Shown: positions 16,709 to 25,136 of the stretch, piece by piece | How positions within the stretch are numbered: position 1 is the first letter of the stretch | Layout of the letters: every line of letters begins with the position of its first letter | Program-made: the position numbers and the translations under genes | The notes under the pieces: model-generated | Told to the model about the DNA's origin: nothing | Database searches by the model: none | What the model saw: only the letters and a program-made list of their open reading frames with translations | Assembly: GCF_024661895.1 (NCBI RefSeq) | Contig: NZ_CP102453.1 | Location: 806,001 to 870,000, forward strand | Source of the DNA: Fundicoccus culcitae | Lineage (GTDB): Bacteria > Bacillota > Bacilli > Lactobacillales > Aerococcaceae | Length of the DNA stretch: 64,000 nucleotides | Direction of reading: 5' to 3'

Positions 16709-18352
16709 ATGACCGAAAACGAACTTATTGGATTAGGAATTTCAGAAATTTTAGAAAAATTCAATCAATTAGAATCCGAACTTGAAGCTGCGAATATAAA
16801 GATTGAACTTATGCGTCAAGACCTCGCAACCTATCAAATAATGACTTATAGCCCTCGAAGAGAAACGATGATTTCGGAAGGACAAACGAATCTCTTCACG
16901 GATCCTTCCGAAGATATCTCGGAAGTTATCTCTCATGAGGAATATTCTAAACCAGAGCCCCCAGTTGTAGAAAAATCTGAAAAAAAAACAACAAAAGACT
17001 CCAAGCCGCGCGAAAAATCCGTCGGAAGAAAAGATGAGATTCTCAATCAGTATGTTCAAGAAGATGTCTATCATTACTTACCTGATGAAGAACAAGTCTG
17101 TCATGATTGTCACCATCCATTAAAATTAATTGGTCCAGCTCAAGTACAACAAGAACTTGTGTTTGTTCCTGCTCATTTCAAATGTGTTAATCATCATCAA
17201 ATGAGCTATAAGTGTGACCACTGCTCATCACAAGAGGATAAAGATCAATTTGTAAAATCTGAACTCCCTTCACTTCCTTTTGTGAATAGCTTTGGGTCGG
17301 CTTCTGTCGTTGCAGAGACGATTTATCAAAAATATGAATTAAAAGTGCCAGCTTACCGCCAAGAAAATCATTGGAGAAAATTGTTATTACCTTTATCACG
17401 AACCACTATTTGTCGTTGGCATATTAAAGCCTGTGAGTATTATTTAGGCTTTATTTATCGTGCACTCCATGATGAAATACTCACGCATGATATTGCGCAT
17501 ATGGATGAGACCACCTTCCGTGTCCTAGAAAGTGACAAGCAAAAAACTTTTTATTGGATACTTCAAAGCTCGCAACATCATGACCATAAAGTCGTGTATT
17601 TCTCCCACCAAGATGGGCGTGGAAGTGATAAGTTTAAGGAAGTCATTGGTAGCTTCGAAGGGACGATACACTGTGATATGTATGCGGTCTATCGCAGTGC
17701 TGATGAGTCAACCGAGAACCTAGAGTTGGCAGGTTGTTGGGCACATCTAAGGCGAAAATTCTTTGAAGCGAGTAGAGTTTCCAAAGGATTACCTAAGACA
17801 ACAGCCGATGAGATTCTCACTATGATAAATACTATCTTTAGAAAGGAACGTGAATGGAAAGAGTTATCCATTGAGGAACGATTTAAGAAAAGGCAATTCA
17901 TTCTTAAACGATTAATGGACAATCTCTTCAACTACATTGATCAGTGTGCTGCCAACACCATCCTGAAAGACAAACTGAGTAAAGCGTTTAGTTATGCCAA
18001 AGAGTATAAAGCGTATTTCTACAACGTTTTAAAGGATGGGCGCTTAGAGCTTAGTAATAATGCAGCAGAACGCTCCATACGCACTGTAGTGATGGGACGA
18101 AATAATTATAAATTTGCGGCTACTTTTAACGGTGCTCAAGCAGGTGCAGTTATTCTCTCACTGATTGAGACAGCTAAATTACATGGTTTAGACGCAAAAC
18201 AATACATTCAGTATCTTCTGACACACCTACCGAATGAGAGTGATTTAGCGACAGCTAAATTAGATCAATATATGCCTTGGTCTAATGAAATCAAAGAAGC
18301 CTGTTCGGCACAAACGGTTATTGGTGATGTTGTTGAAGAAAAAACAGCTTAA
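16709..18352 (+). CDS. tnpC: IS66-family DDE transposase
   Basis: 547 residues from the ATG at 16709 (AGAGGTGATAG upstream). Order: N-terminal coiled coil (~15-50), charged linker, zinc-finger-like region (CHDCHHPL...CDHCSS, ~130-180), then the RNase-H-like DDE core with HMDETTFRVL, HCDMYAVYR, GCWAHLRRKF and NNAAERSIRTVVMGRNN. All three acidic residues are visible, so it looks active. Confidence 0.95.
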   Translation: MTENELIGLGISEILEKFNQLESELEAANIKIELMRQDLATYQIMTYSPRRETMISEGQTNLFTDPSEDISEVISHEEYSKPEPPVVEKSEKKTTKDSKPREKSVGRKDEILNQYVQEDVYHYLPDEEQVCHDCHHPLKLIGPAQVQQELVFVPAHFKCVNHHQMSYKCDHCSSQEDKDQFVKSELPSLPFVNSFGSASVVAETIYQKYELKVPAYRQENHWRKLLLPLSRTTICRWHIKACEYYLGFIYRALHDEILTHDIAHMDETTFRVLESDKQKTFYWILQSSQHHDHKVVYFSHQDGRGSDKFKEVIGSFEGTIHCDMYAVYRSADESTENLELAGCWAHLRRKFFEASRVSKGLPKTTADEILTMINTIFRKEREWKELSIEERFKKRQFILKRLMDNLFNYIDQCAANTILKDKLSKAFSYAKEYKAYFYNVLKDGRLELSNNAAERSIRTVVMGRNNYKFAATFNGAQAGAVILSLIETAKLHGLDAKQYIQYLLTHLPNESDLATAKLDQYMPWSNEIKEACSAQTVIGDVVEEKTA

Positions 18353-18442
18353 TATGTTAAACTAACCTAGAATTTCTTCCGTCTGGGTTAGTTTAGCATG
18401 TTTATTTTTTTATGGATAGATACCTCACTATTGGGCGCTTAC

Positions 18443-18606
18443 CGAGTGAACGCCAAATGAGTCGTCGTTTGGCGGGGGAGTCACGAGTGAACGCCAAATG
18501 AGTCGTCGTTTGGCGGGGGAGTCACGGGTGAACGCCAAATGAGTCGCTGTTTGGCGGGGGTGTCGCGGGTGAACGCCAAATGAATCGCTGTTTGGCGAGG
18601 GATTGA
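18443..18606. repeat. Palindromic tandem repeat family B, four 41-bp units
   Basis: Units start at 18443, 18484, 18525 and 18566, exactly 41 bp apart. Each has the palindrome CGCCAAA-N10-TTTGGCG and a GGGGGAGTCACGAGTGAA-type linker. A partial unit left of IS66 (16169-16189) shows the IS landed inside this array. Confidence 0.85.
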
Positions 18607-18882
18607 GGATTCGTCATTTTACTTCCAACTGCTCAAGCCACTTGACGGCTTTCTTTTCTCATCGACGTCCACCAAAATCATTTGCCGGCTTTCAGCGGAA
18701 ATCGAAAGCCGGCAAATCAAAATATAAGATACAACTTATCAAAACACCGGTCATTTACTTCCCGCTTACGGTCAGATAGAAGCCAACAAGATTGTGCAAA
18801 ATTAATAGTGAGCAAGTAGATATGTATGAGTATACTACTTCCTCACTATTTTTATTAGGCAGTCCGTCACTTCCCGCTTACC
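18607..18882. repeat. Hairpin-rich intergenic region with TCACTTCCCGCTTAC motifs
   Basis: No gene. It holds a perfect 14-bp hairpin (ATTTGCCGGCTTTC, 18680-18717), a hairpin AATAGTGAG..CTCACTATT (18804-18850), and two copies of the element-end motif: TTTACTTCCCGCTTAC (18754-18769) and TCACTTCCCGCTTAC (18867-18881), the latter joined directly to repeat family A. Confidence 0.7.
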
Positions 18883-19016
18883 CTCGCCATCAATCATATT
18901 AGATGGCGATGCCTTTAGTCCTCCTCGCCATCAATCGTATTAGGTGGCGATGCCTATGTACCGCCTCGCCATCAATCATATTAGATGGCGAGGCTTACAG
19001 TCCTCCTCGCCATCTA
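18883..19016. repeat. Palindromic tandem repeat family A, second array (41-bp period)
   Basis: CTCGCCATC starts at 18883, 18924, 18965 and 19006 (last unit partial), exactly 41 bp apart. Same palindrome as at 15768-15849; the two arrays bracket the element, IS66 and family B. Confidence 0.85.
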
Positions 19017-19032
19017 TTAATTTTAGCCTTAG

Positions 19033-19089
19033 TATACAAGCCCACCGATTGAAACTCTGTTTGGCCAGCAATCGAAACGGGCTTGTATA
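19033..19089. terminator. Hairpin with flanking A/T run, possible terminator
   Basis: TATACAAGCCC pairs with GGGCTTGTATA around a 35-nt loop, followed by AAAAAATT. It could terminate transcription leftward or simply be another intergenic palindrome. Confidence 0.4.
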
Positions 19090-19168
19090 AAAAATTAAGT
19101 CGCTGAATGTTGTAATATCATAGCTGATTAAAAAATTCTATCCAAATTCTTGTTAAAAAAAGGAGTAA

Positions 19169-19330
19169 GTGGAATATACTCAGGTTAGATATTCCACTTC
19201 TAGCGTTATGTGGAATATACTTGGGCTGAATATTCCACTTCTAGCGTTATGTGGATTATTCTCGGGCTAGATATTCCACTTGTGAGAGTAAATGGAATTT
19301 ACTCGCTTAATCCTTTTAAACTGATACCCA
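19169..19330. repeat. Palindromic tandem repeat family C, four 41-bp units
   Basis: GTGGAATAT-like units start at 19169, 19210, 19251 and 19292 (the last degenerate), exactly 41 bp apart. The palindrome is AAGTGGAATAT-N11-ATATTCCACTT with linker CTAGCGTTAT. The array ends about 85 bp before ywbE. Confidence 0.85.
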
Positions 19331-19415
19331 AGCTTCCCCTATAACATTCACCCGCCTTAAATGTTCGACATATGGTAAACTAGTATACAACAAAACACTA
19401 AGGAGAAATATAATT

Positions 19416-19601
19416 ATGGATGGAACAAAACGAGCTAATATTGAAATTGGAGCAACCGTTAAAGTTGTGCAAAAACAGGATCAACGAACAGGTAAATTAA
19501 CGGAAGGCGTGGTCGCAAAAATTCTGACGAATTCACCGACACATCCCCATGGAATCAAAGTTATGTTAGCCGATGGAACGGTTGGGCGTGTTAAGGAATA
19601 A
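19416..19601 (+). CDS. ywbE: YwbE-family small protein (DUF2196)
   Basis: 61 residues, the full length of the family: RANIEIGATVKVVQKQDQRT, then GVVAKILTNSPTHPHGIKVM. It forms a small basic beta-rich domain of unknown function. The start follows AAGGAGAAA. A decayed phosphotransferase-like gene begins 7 bp behind it. Confidence 0.88.
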   Translation: MDGTKRANIEIGATVKVVQKQDQRTGKLTEGVVAKILTNSPTHPHGIKVMLADGTVGRVKE

Positions 19602-19607
19602 GCAAGT

Positions 19608-19921
19608 ATGAAAGCTATCATCGAGCCATTCACTACAATCCAAACGACTTATTCAGTCACGCCTTTTAAACTAGAAGAAACTCCCACCACCGAATACAAG
19701 ACCTTCAAAATTAGGAGCACTAACGCAAATTATGTCTTAAAAAATGTTCCGTAAGCGAACTAGCTGCCTACCGATTATTAACCAACAAAAACTTACCTAT
19801 CCCCAAACAGATTGGGCGTCTCTACAAAAAGCGTCAGATGATTTGATTGCTAATCAAGAAAACTACAAAAAATACCTCCCTCTAGCCGTTGAAAAGACTA
19901 ACGACATTTTACGCCACACAT
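19608..19921 (+). pseudogene. Decayed kinase/phosphotransferase-like gene
   Basis: An ATG at 19608 opens MKAIIEPFTTIQTTYSVTPF... and reaches a stop at about 19755 after ANYVLKNVP. A second frame then continues SELAAYRLLTNKNLPIPKQI, and a third reads WASLQKASDDLIANQENYKK to the stop at 19921. The order YVLKN / SELAAYRLL / LPIPKQIG resembles the N lobe of aminoglycoside- or choline-kinase-like phosphotransferases. Two frame changes and a large internal loss make it a pseudogene. The family call is tentative. Confidence 0.55.
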
Positions 19922-19955
19922 AAAAAAACACGACTTCCACCGAGGTCGTGTTTTT
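19922..19955. terminator. Bidirectional terminator
   Basis: AAACACGAC and GTCGTGTTT stem with A run before and T run after, between the pseudogene and the convergent proC. Confidence 0.8.
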
Positions 19956-19966
19956 AGTCTATCAAG

Positions 19967-20767
19967 TTACATGTTTGCATTCTTTTCGCCAACAGCAATC
20001 ACTGCATTCATTACCGCAGAGCGAAACTTATTGTCTTCTAAAATTTTAACCCCTTCAATCGTAGACCCAGCTGGAGAAGTTACCATGTCTTTCAATTCGC
20101 CTGGATGTTTGCCTGTTTCCAAGACCATTTTTGCAGATCCTAAAACCGTTTGGGCCGCAAAAGTATATGCATCTGCACGCGACATGCCCAAAGCAACCGC
20201 CCCATCTGCTAAAGCTTCAATAAACATATAAACAAAAGCCGGCGATGCCCCGCTGACGCCTGTTACCGCATCAATTAAACCTTCATCCATAATTTTAGCT
20301 TTTCCAAATGATTCAAAAATGCTTAGAACCTCTGCCTCGTCTGCACGCGTTATCCAATCATTGACACATAAAGCCGACATACCCTCACCCACCATGGCAG
20401 GAGTATTTGGCATCACACGGATAATTTTAGTGTTTTCAGGGAGATATTTACTTAAAAAGGTTAGGGATTTGCCTCCGGCAATTGAAACGATTATTTTGTC
20501 GGGGGTGACAGCATCTTTCACCGTGACTAAAACATCCGCCAGCGTATTCGGTTTAACCGCTAAAATAATAATTTCCGCTTGTTCGACCACTTCAATTTCG
20601 CTATTCACAGCCGTGATGTCGTATGTCGTTTTTACAGCATCTAAGGTCGTTTGGTAGCGATCGAATACCACGATTTCCTTGGCAGTTACCAATTTAGAAG
20701 CCAATATTCCTCCCATAATCGCCTGTCCCATATTCCCAGCTCCGATAAATCCAATGTTTCCTCGCAT
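19967..20767 (-). CDS. proC: Pyrroline-5-carboxylate reductase (intact copy)
   Basis: 266 residues, normal length. It has NADP motif IGFIGAGNMGQAIMGG, KIIRVMPNTPAMVGEGMSALC, VSGASPAFVYMFIEALADGAVALG and the C-terminal HPGELKDMVTSPAGSTIEGV that the copy at 10.7 kb lacks. It reduces pyrroline-5-carboxylate to proline with NAD(P)H. Two small departures from the common motif (SGASPA for SGSGPA, SPAGST for SPGGTT) are visible. Monocistronic with AGAAGG upstream. Confidence 0.92.
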   Translation of the reverse strand: MRGNIGFIGAGNMGQAIMGGILASKLVTAKEIVVFDRYQTTLDAVKTTYDITAVNSEIEVVEQAEIIILAVKPNTLADVLVTVKDAVTPDKIIVSIAGGKSLTFLSKYLPENTKIIRVMPNTPAMVGEGMSALCVNDWITRADEAEVLSIFESFGKAKIMDEGLIDAVTGVSGASPAFVYMFIEALADGAVALGMSRADAYTFAAQTVLGSAKMVLETGKHPGELKDMVTSPAGSTIEGVKILEDNKFRSAVMNAVIAVGEKNANM

Positions 20768-20824
20768 AAATAATTTGCCTTCTTTCCCTTTGATTCATTC
20801 GTTCTTTGCTAGCCTATCATCTTT

Positions 20825-21775
20825 TCAAAGTCGTATCAGTGTTTTTATTTGTTCGATAATCGCAATAGCATTTATTGATGCCTGCATTGGCATAATCGGA
20901 CTTTCCAACTTTCCTGCTTCCAACAAATTAACAACATGTTGAATTTCACCATAAAAATCATCAACAATATAAGGTATATCAAAGACTTGCGTTGACCCCT
21001 CTGTAATCAACTCATAGCGCTGTGGCCGATGAAAATCCGGCACGCGAAGGATGCCTTTACTACCACTAATAACAGCCACTGTCTCCGTTTCCCGATCAAA
21101 AGCAGATTCTAAGACATACTCTTTCTCATCACTATAAAATATCGCGTTGATATAAATTTCTACATCATCTTCCGTCTCAATACTATCAACTTCATTGATT
21201 TGCAAGGGCCCATCGATAAAATCTTCAATAAATGCCGCATTATAGATACCCATATCGAGTAGGCAGCCACCTTGGTCCGCCTCGTAATGGTAAGTGGCTT
21301 CCTCTTCGAGGAACACGCGACAAAGCGACGTCGTTATGCCTTCAATTTCACCAATATCGCCCGCCAAAACGCTAGCTTTGGCGGCTTGATAAGCCGGTGT
21401 AAAGCGACTTTTCATCGCTTCCATAAAAAATACTTGGTGTTTATCAGCTAACGCCTTGACCCGCGTCATTTCCTCAACATTCATGGTCGCAGGTTTTTCA
21501 CACAAGACAGCCTTACCCGCTAAAATCGCTTTTTCAATCCATTCATAATGCAATAAGTGTGGCAACGCAATATAAACAGCGTCCACTGCCTGATCGTCTA
21601 ATAATGCTTGATAATCACCATAAGCAACGTCACATGGATGCATCGCCTTAAAAGCCTCGGCTTTAGCCAACGTACGCCTTGCCACCGCATACAGTCTTGC
21701 CCCTTCTACGGACTCTAAACTTTTCGCAAAGCGATGTGCAATATTCCCCGCTCCAATAATTCCCCAATTAATCAT
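20825..21775 (-). CDS. Gfo/Idh/MocA-family oxidoreductase
   Basis: 316 residues. N-terminal Rossmann WGIIGAGNIAHRFAKSL, then YIALPHLLHYEWIEKAILAGKAVLCEKPATM with the family EKP motif, and a C-terminal beta-sheet substrate domain. It is probably an NAD(P)-dependent sugar or inositol-type dehydrogenase or a trans-dihydrodiol dehydrogenase-like protein. Start after AAGGAG. No sugar genes adjoin, so the substrate is unknown. Confidence 0.87.
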   Translation of the reverse strand: MINWGIIGAGNIAHRFAKSLESVEGARLYAVARRTLAKAEAFKAMHPCDVAYGDYQALLDDQAVDAVYIALPHLLHYEWIEKAILAGKAVLCEKPATMNVEEMTRVKALADKHQVFFMEAMKSRFTPAYQAAKASVLAGDIGEIEGITTSLCRVFLEEEATYHYEADQGGCLLDMGIYNAAFIEDFIDGPLQINEVDSIETEDDVEIYINAIFYSDEKEYVLESAFDRETETVAVISGSKGILRVPDFHRPQRYELITEGSTQVFDIPYIVDDFYGEIQHVVNLLEAGKLESPIMPMQASINAIAIIEQIKTLIRL

Positions 21776-21941
21776 CCCGCTTCTCCTTATTTCATTCTAG
21801 TCAATCTCTATTTTACTGATATGTATTCGTGTTTTACAAGTGTAAAGTGAAATCTTTAATAAATATCACTGCTATTTGACACTTTCAAGGATATCAAGTA
21901 GACTTTTATTGATGAAATCGATTGCTTAAAGGAGAAATTAG

Positions 21942-23273
21942 ATGAAGATTGTTACTAACGTTCCAGAAGAATTACTCAAATCGAACGCTGACGAAGCCAC
22001 GCCAGGTTCTGCTAGTCTCATTGCTTATGCGGAAACAACGGAAGATGTTAGCCGCTTTCTAAAGGAGGCGTATGAAAATAATACTAAAGTTATCACCATT
22101 GGTTCCCATACAGGCTTAGCGGGGGCTACTTATCCCCAAGACGGTGAAGCTTTTCTATCATTGGAATTAATGAATCAAATCATTGAACTAGACGAAGAAA
22201 CCTTAACGTTAACGGTAGAAGCCGGTGTTACTCTGAACCAAATTAGAGAATACCTGTCCACTACCCCTTATTTTTATGCTCCGGACCCTGGCGCTAAAGA
22301 CGCTACCGTTGGTGGCAATGCCTCGACCAATGCCGGTGGCATGCGCGCCATCAAATACGGTGTCACGCGGGATAATATCCGTGGGATGGAAGTGGTCCTA
22401 GCGGACGGTCAAATATTAACCGTGGGATCAAAAAATCGCAAAGATGCTTCCGGCTATGCTTTGAAAGATTTATTTATTGGGGCTGAGGGAACTTTAGGGG
22501 TTATTACAAAATTGCAGCTAGAAATCCGTCCCGTTTTAGCCTATGAATTATCCTTACTTATCGGCTTTGATGATTTGAATAACTTAGCTCCCGTTATTTT
22601 TGAAATTCTTAGAGCACCCATTAGTCCAGTCGCCTTAGAGTTACTTGATGAATCCTCAGTAAAGCATGCTGAAGTCTACACGCAAACAAAAATGACCAAT
22701 CAAGCAGGACGCTCATTCCTACTACTAACGGTGAACTCTAACAACCAGGAGGGTCTTCAATTAGAATTAGAAAACTTAGAACAGGTTATCCAAGCATCGG
22801 GTGCATTAAGTACACGCATCTTGAACGCACAAGAAGCGAAAGCGGTTTGGCATATACGTGATAATATTTTAAATGGTATTTATGCTGCCTCAACAACCAA
22901 AATGTATGATCCGGTTGTGCCTGTTAATCGCACACCTGAATTATTGATTAAATCTAAAGAGCTGGGCGAACAATTGGGCGTAGAAACTGCCTTCTTCGGT
23001 CATGCTGGTGACGGTAATCTACATATTTGCATCTTGAAGTTTGATATGGACGATGATCAATGGAAAACTGTCCTTGCAACCTACACGGATAAAATGAATC
23101 AATTAGTCGCTAGTATGGAAGGATTGCCTTCAGCCGAACACGGAATCGGCCTTGAGAAAAAGCCTTATGTTAAATATTTCTTTGATGAAGGGTATATTGC
23201 AGTCCTTAGAAAAATCAAGTTAGCACTTGATCCCAAGGCTATTTTAAACCCTGACCGTATTTTTGATCTGTAG
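21942..23273 (+). CDS. GlcD-type FAD-linked (2-hydroxyacid) oxidase
   Basis: 443 residues. FAD-binding PCMH domain (~30-210; KVITIGSHTGLAGATYPQDG, TVGGNASTNAGGMRAIKYG) and the C-terminal GlcD/D-lactate dehydrogenase cap with FFGHAGDGNLHICIL and PSAEHGIGLEKKPYVKYF. It probably oxidises glycolate or D-lactate. It stands alone, with no GlcE/GlcF partner and no iron-sulfur subunit nearby. Start after AAAGGAGAAA. Confidence 0.88.
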   Translation: MKIVTNVPEELLKSNADEATPGSASLIAYAETTEDVSRFLKEAYENNTKVITIGSHTGLAGATYPQDGEAFLSLELMNQIIELDEETLTLTVEAGVTLNQIREYLSTTPYFYAPDPGAKDATVGGNASTNAGGMRAIKYGVTRDNIRGMEVVLADGQILTVGSKNRKDASGYALKDLFIGAEGTLGVITKLQLEIRPVLAYELSLLIGFDDLNNLAPVIFEILRAPISPVALELLDESSVKHAEVYTQTKMTNQAGRSFLLLTVNSNNQEGLQLELENLEQVIQASGALSTRILNAQEAKAVWHIRDNILNGIYAASTTKMYDPVVPVNRTPELLIKSKELGEQLGVETAFFGHAGDGNLHICILKFDMDDDQWKTVLATYTDKMNQLVASMEGLPSAEHGIGLEKKPYVKYFFDEGYIAVLRKIKLALDPKAILNPDRIFDL

Positions 23274-23280
23274 CATAACT

Positions 23281-23318
23281 AAAGCTGGTTACCAATTTCA
23301 TGTTGGTAACCAGCTTTT
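23281..23318. terminator. Bidirectional terminator
   Basis: A perfect 15-bp stem (AAAGCTGGTTACCAA / TTGGTAACCAGCTTT), seven-base loop, followed by T-rich DNA and a GGTATTTATT copy at 23326. Confidence 0.85.
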
Positions 23319-23336
23319 AATATGTGGTATTTATTT

Positions 23337-24077
23337 TTAATTAAATATCTCACCTTTATTTTGGTCAATTTTCGCCTGCCATTCTTGACGACTGCTATCA
23401 CTCATCGTTGCCCATTCCGATACTTCGCCAATAATTTTTAAAGGGGCAGCCGAACGATATGAACGGGTCAAATTGCCAGGAAACTTCTGGTCGGTCACAT
23501 TCGGGTCATTTTCAATGGCGCCGGTAGCTTCAACAATAAATATCCGTTCCTTTCCTTCTCCTTTTGCCAAAGCTGCCGCTAGCGCCGCACCATTTAAATT
23601 AGCTGTAAAATAGCTATGATTCATCTTGAGCTCTTGACGATAATTAGAATTCAAACCAGCCTTCAACGAATCCCCAATCTGTAAATCAGCACGCGTCCCA
23701 TGATAAAAAGGTCCTTGATCAAAGACTTTACCTCTGTAATCATTAGCTGCCTCAAAATTAAGCGCAGCATTTTCCACATCGTTCAAAGCTTGATAACACT
23801 TTGCGATATTTTCATACAAAGTTGCATAGGCACTTTTGACATTATTATCATCCATCAGGCGTGCGTAACGCAAGGATGTTTCAAACCAATTCAGTTTATC
23901 GGTCAGCTCATTTTGAAGACGCCCCAAATGGAAGGCTGCGATGAAACGTTCAAAGTCATCTGTAGCAACCTCCCAAGCCTTCATAAACATCATTTGGGCT
24001 TGATTAGTTTCTCCTTTTGCTTCTAAGGCTAATCCTTCCATACATAATTTGACAACCGGATTGCTTGGATCAAACAT
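23337..24077 (-). CDS. Rifampin ADP-ribosyltransferase (Arr) fused to an N-terminal helical repeat domain
   Basis: 246 residues from the ATG at 24077 (AAAGGAG upstream). Residues ~1-115 are helical and TPR-like (EGLALEAKGETNQAQMMFMKAWEVA, YENIAKCYQALNDVENAALNF). Residues ~118-246 match Arr: GPFYHGTRADLQIGDSLKAG, NSNYRQELKMNHSYFTANL, IFIVEATGAIENDPNVTDQK, FPGNLTRSYRS. The NAD-binding residues of Arr (H of FYHGT, Y of SYFT, D of NDPN) are present. Arr modifies rifamycin at the C23 hydroxyl. It is followed closely by a DsrE-like gene and a membrane protein, a compact three-gene run. Confidence 0.85.
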   Translation of the reverse strand: MFDPSNPVVKLCMEGLALEAKGETNQAQMMFMKAWEVATDDFERFIAAFHLGRLQNELTDKLNWFETSLRYARLMDDNNVKSAYATLYENIAKCYQALNDVENAALNFEAANDYRGKVFDQGPFYHGTRADLQIGDSLKAGLNSNYRQELKMNHSYFTANLNGAALAAALAKGEGKERIFIVEATGAIENDPNVTDQKFPGNLTRSYRSAAPLKIIGEVSEWATMSDSSRQEWQAKIDQNKGEIFN

Positions 24078-24097
24078 AGTGTCAACTCCTTTTCCCA

Positions 24098-24409
24098 TTA
24101 CGGACGAATATAAGCATAACCTTCCTTTTGTTTTCTAGCAATTTCGACCACACCAGCATTTACGATTCGTACAGCGGTATTTATTTGAGGGGGTTGAATG
24201 GTATTCGCTTTTAAGGCATTGTTGCAAGCGACAAAATCGACTTGTGCTAATAAATCGGCTTCAATCGCATCGGTTGTATAATATTTTACAGCGGGACCGT
24301 TGGCTACGACGGTAATATGAGCATCTGGCACTTCATGCAAAAAGTTTTTGACATTCGCTAAGGTCATGGACCATTTTTCTGTTTCATCCAGATGGAATAG
24401 CACTTTCAT
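24098..24409 (-). CDS. DsrE-family small protein
   Basis: 103 residues: MKVLFHLDETEKWSMTLANVKNFL, then ITVVANGPAVKYY and VDFVACNNALKAN, the alpha/beta DsrE/YchN fold with a candidate active Cys in ACNNAL. Such proteins take part in sulfur relay or unknown redox roles. One base separates its start from the preceding membrane gene's end and 20 bp separate it from the Arr gene, suggesting an operon. Confidence 0.82.
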   Translation of the reverse strand: MKVLFHLDETEKWSMTLANVKNFLHEVPDAHITVVANGPAVKYYTTDAIEADLLAQVDFVACNNALKANTIQPPQINTAVRIVNAGVVEIARKQKEGYAYIRP

Positions 24410-24410
24410 T

Positions 24411-25022
24411 TTATACGCTCCTTATTTCTTGTTGTTTGAAATGTTGGTAACTCAAGATACAAATGGGAATAAAATACAGGCACCAGATTTCTAATACGAG
24501 GACACCAATGATTTCCCCACCCACCATATCCGAATTGAATAGGCCTAATACGGGAATGATACCTACTACCGTAAAAACACCATGAAACAACAATAATGTT
24601 CTCAATATTTTGTCTACTTTATTTTTGGGTACGATGGTGAGTCCGATAAAGAAAGTAGATACGGATAGCATAGCATATCCGAACAAATCATAGGCAAAAA
24701 ACAAACCGAATTTTTGATAATCAAGTATTTGAATGGCTTGTTCGGTCAAATCATTTTGTTGAAGCGTCGTAATTTGCGCATAATACACTAACATAACAAA
24801 GACACCATAAATAATCGCAAAGGCGATACCAGCCAATTTGGCTGCCTCAAAACCTATAGCTGCAAACGCGCCAAAACTACTCGCCATAATGATGTAGCCA
24901 CAAGCTAATACGATACAAACGGCATAGGCAGCACTTGAATAATCAATCAACATAAAGACAGCAAACAAAATGACACTAATCAAAGTGATAGCAGATCCAA
25001 GCATTCCCATCGTTCGATTCAT
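24411..25022 (-). CDS. Six-helix membrane protein of unknown function
   Basis: 203 residues from the ATG at 25022 (GAAAGGATGG upstream); the longer frame runs through the upstream terminator. Six hydrophobic segments are evident (near 8-28, 34-56, 62-84, 113-135, 145-165, 172-192). It resembles DUF4386-type membrane proteins in layout but I cannot confirm that family. First gene of the run membrane protein - DsrE - Arr. Confidence 0.6.
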   Translation of the reverse strand: MNRTMGMLGSAITLISVILFAVFMLIDYSSAAYAVCIVLACGYIIMASSFGAFAAIGFEAAKLAGIAFAIIYGVFVMLVYYAQITTLQQNDLTEQAIQILDYQKFGLFFAYDLFGYAMLSVSTFFIGLTIVPKNKVDKILRTLLLFHGVFTVVGIIPVLGLFNSDMVGGEIIGVLVLEIWCLYFIPICILSYQHFKQQEIRSV

Positions 25023-25079
25023 ACAACCATCCTTTCGATTATCTACTTTATAGCACACAGCAAAGAAAATATTAAAAAA

Positions 25080-25113
25080 GAAGCAAAGACAGTCCATTCA
25101 TTGTCTTTGCTTC
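25080..25113 (-). terminator. Terminator of the secreted flavoprotein gene
   Basis: Minus strand GAAGCAAAGACA / TGTCTTTGCTTC stem followed by TTTTTT, 24 bp past the stop. Confidence 0.85.
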
Positions 25114-25136
25114 ACATTTCCAACTAAATTCTAATA

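Larger units (their letters stand above)
16190..18442 (+). mobile_element. Complete IS66-family insertion sequence
   Basis: 2253 bp with perfect 25-bp terminal inverted repeats beginning GTAAGCG (16190-16214 and 18418-18442). It is flanked by an identical 8-bp target duplication CGAGTGAA (16182-16189, 18443-18450), the length typical for IS66. It encodes the accessory TnpB and the DDE transposase; no tnpA gene is present, as in many Firmicutes versions. Intact ends, genes and duplication imply a fairly recent insertion into a 41-bp repeat array. Confidence 0.95.
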
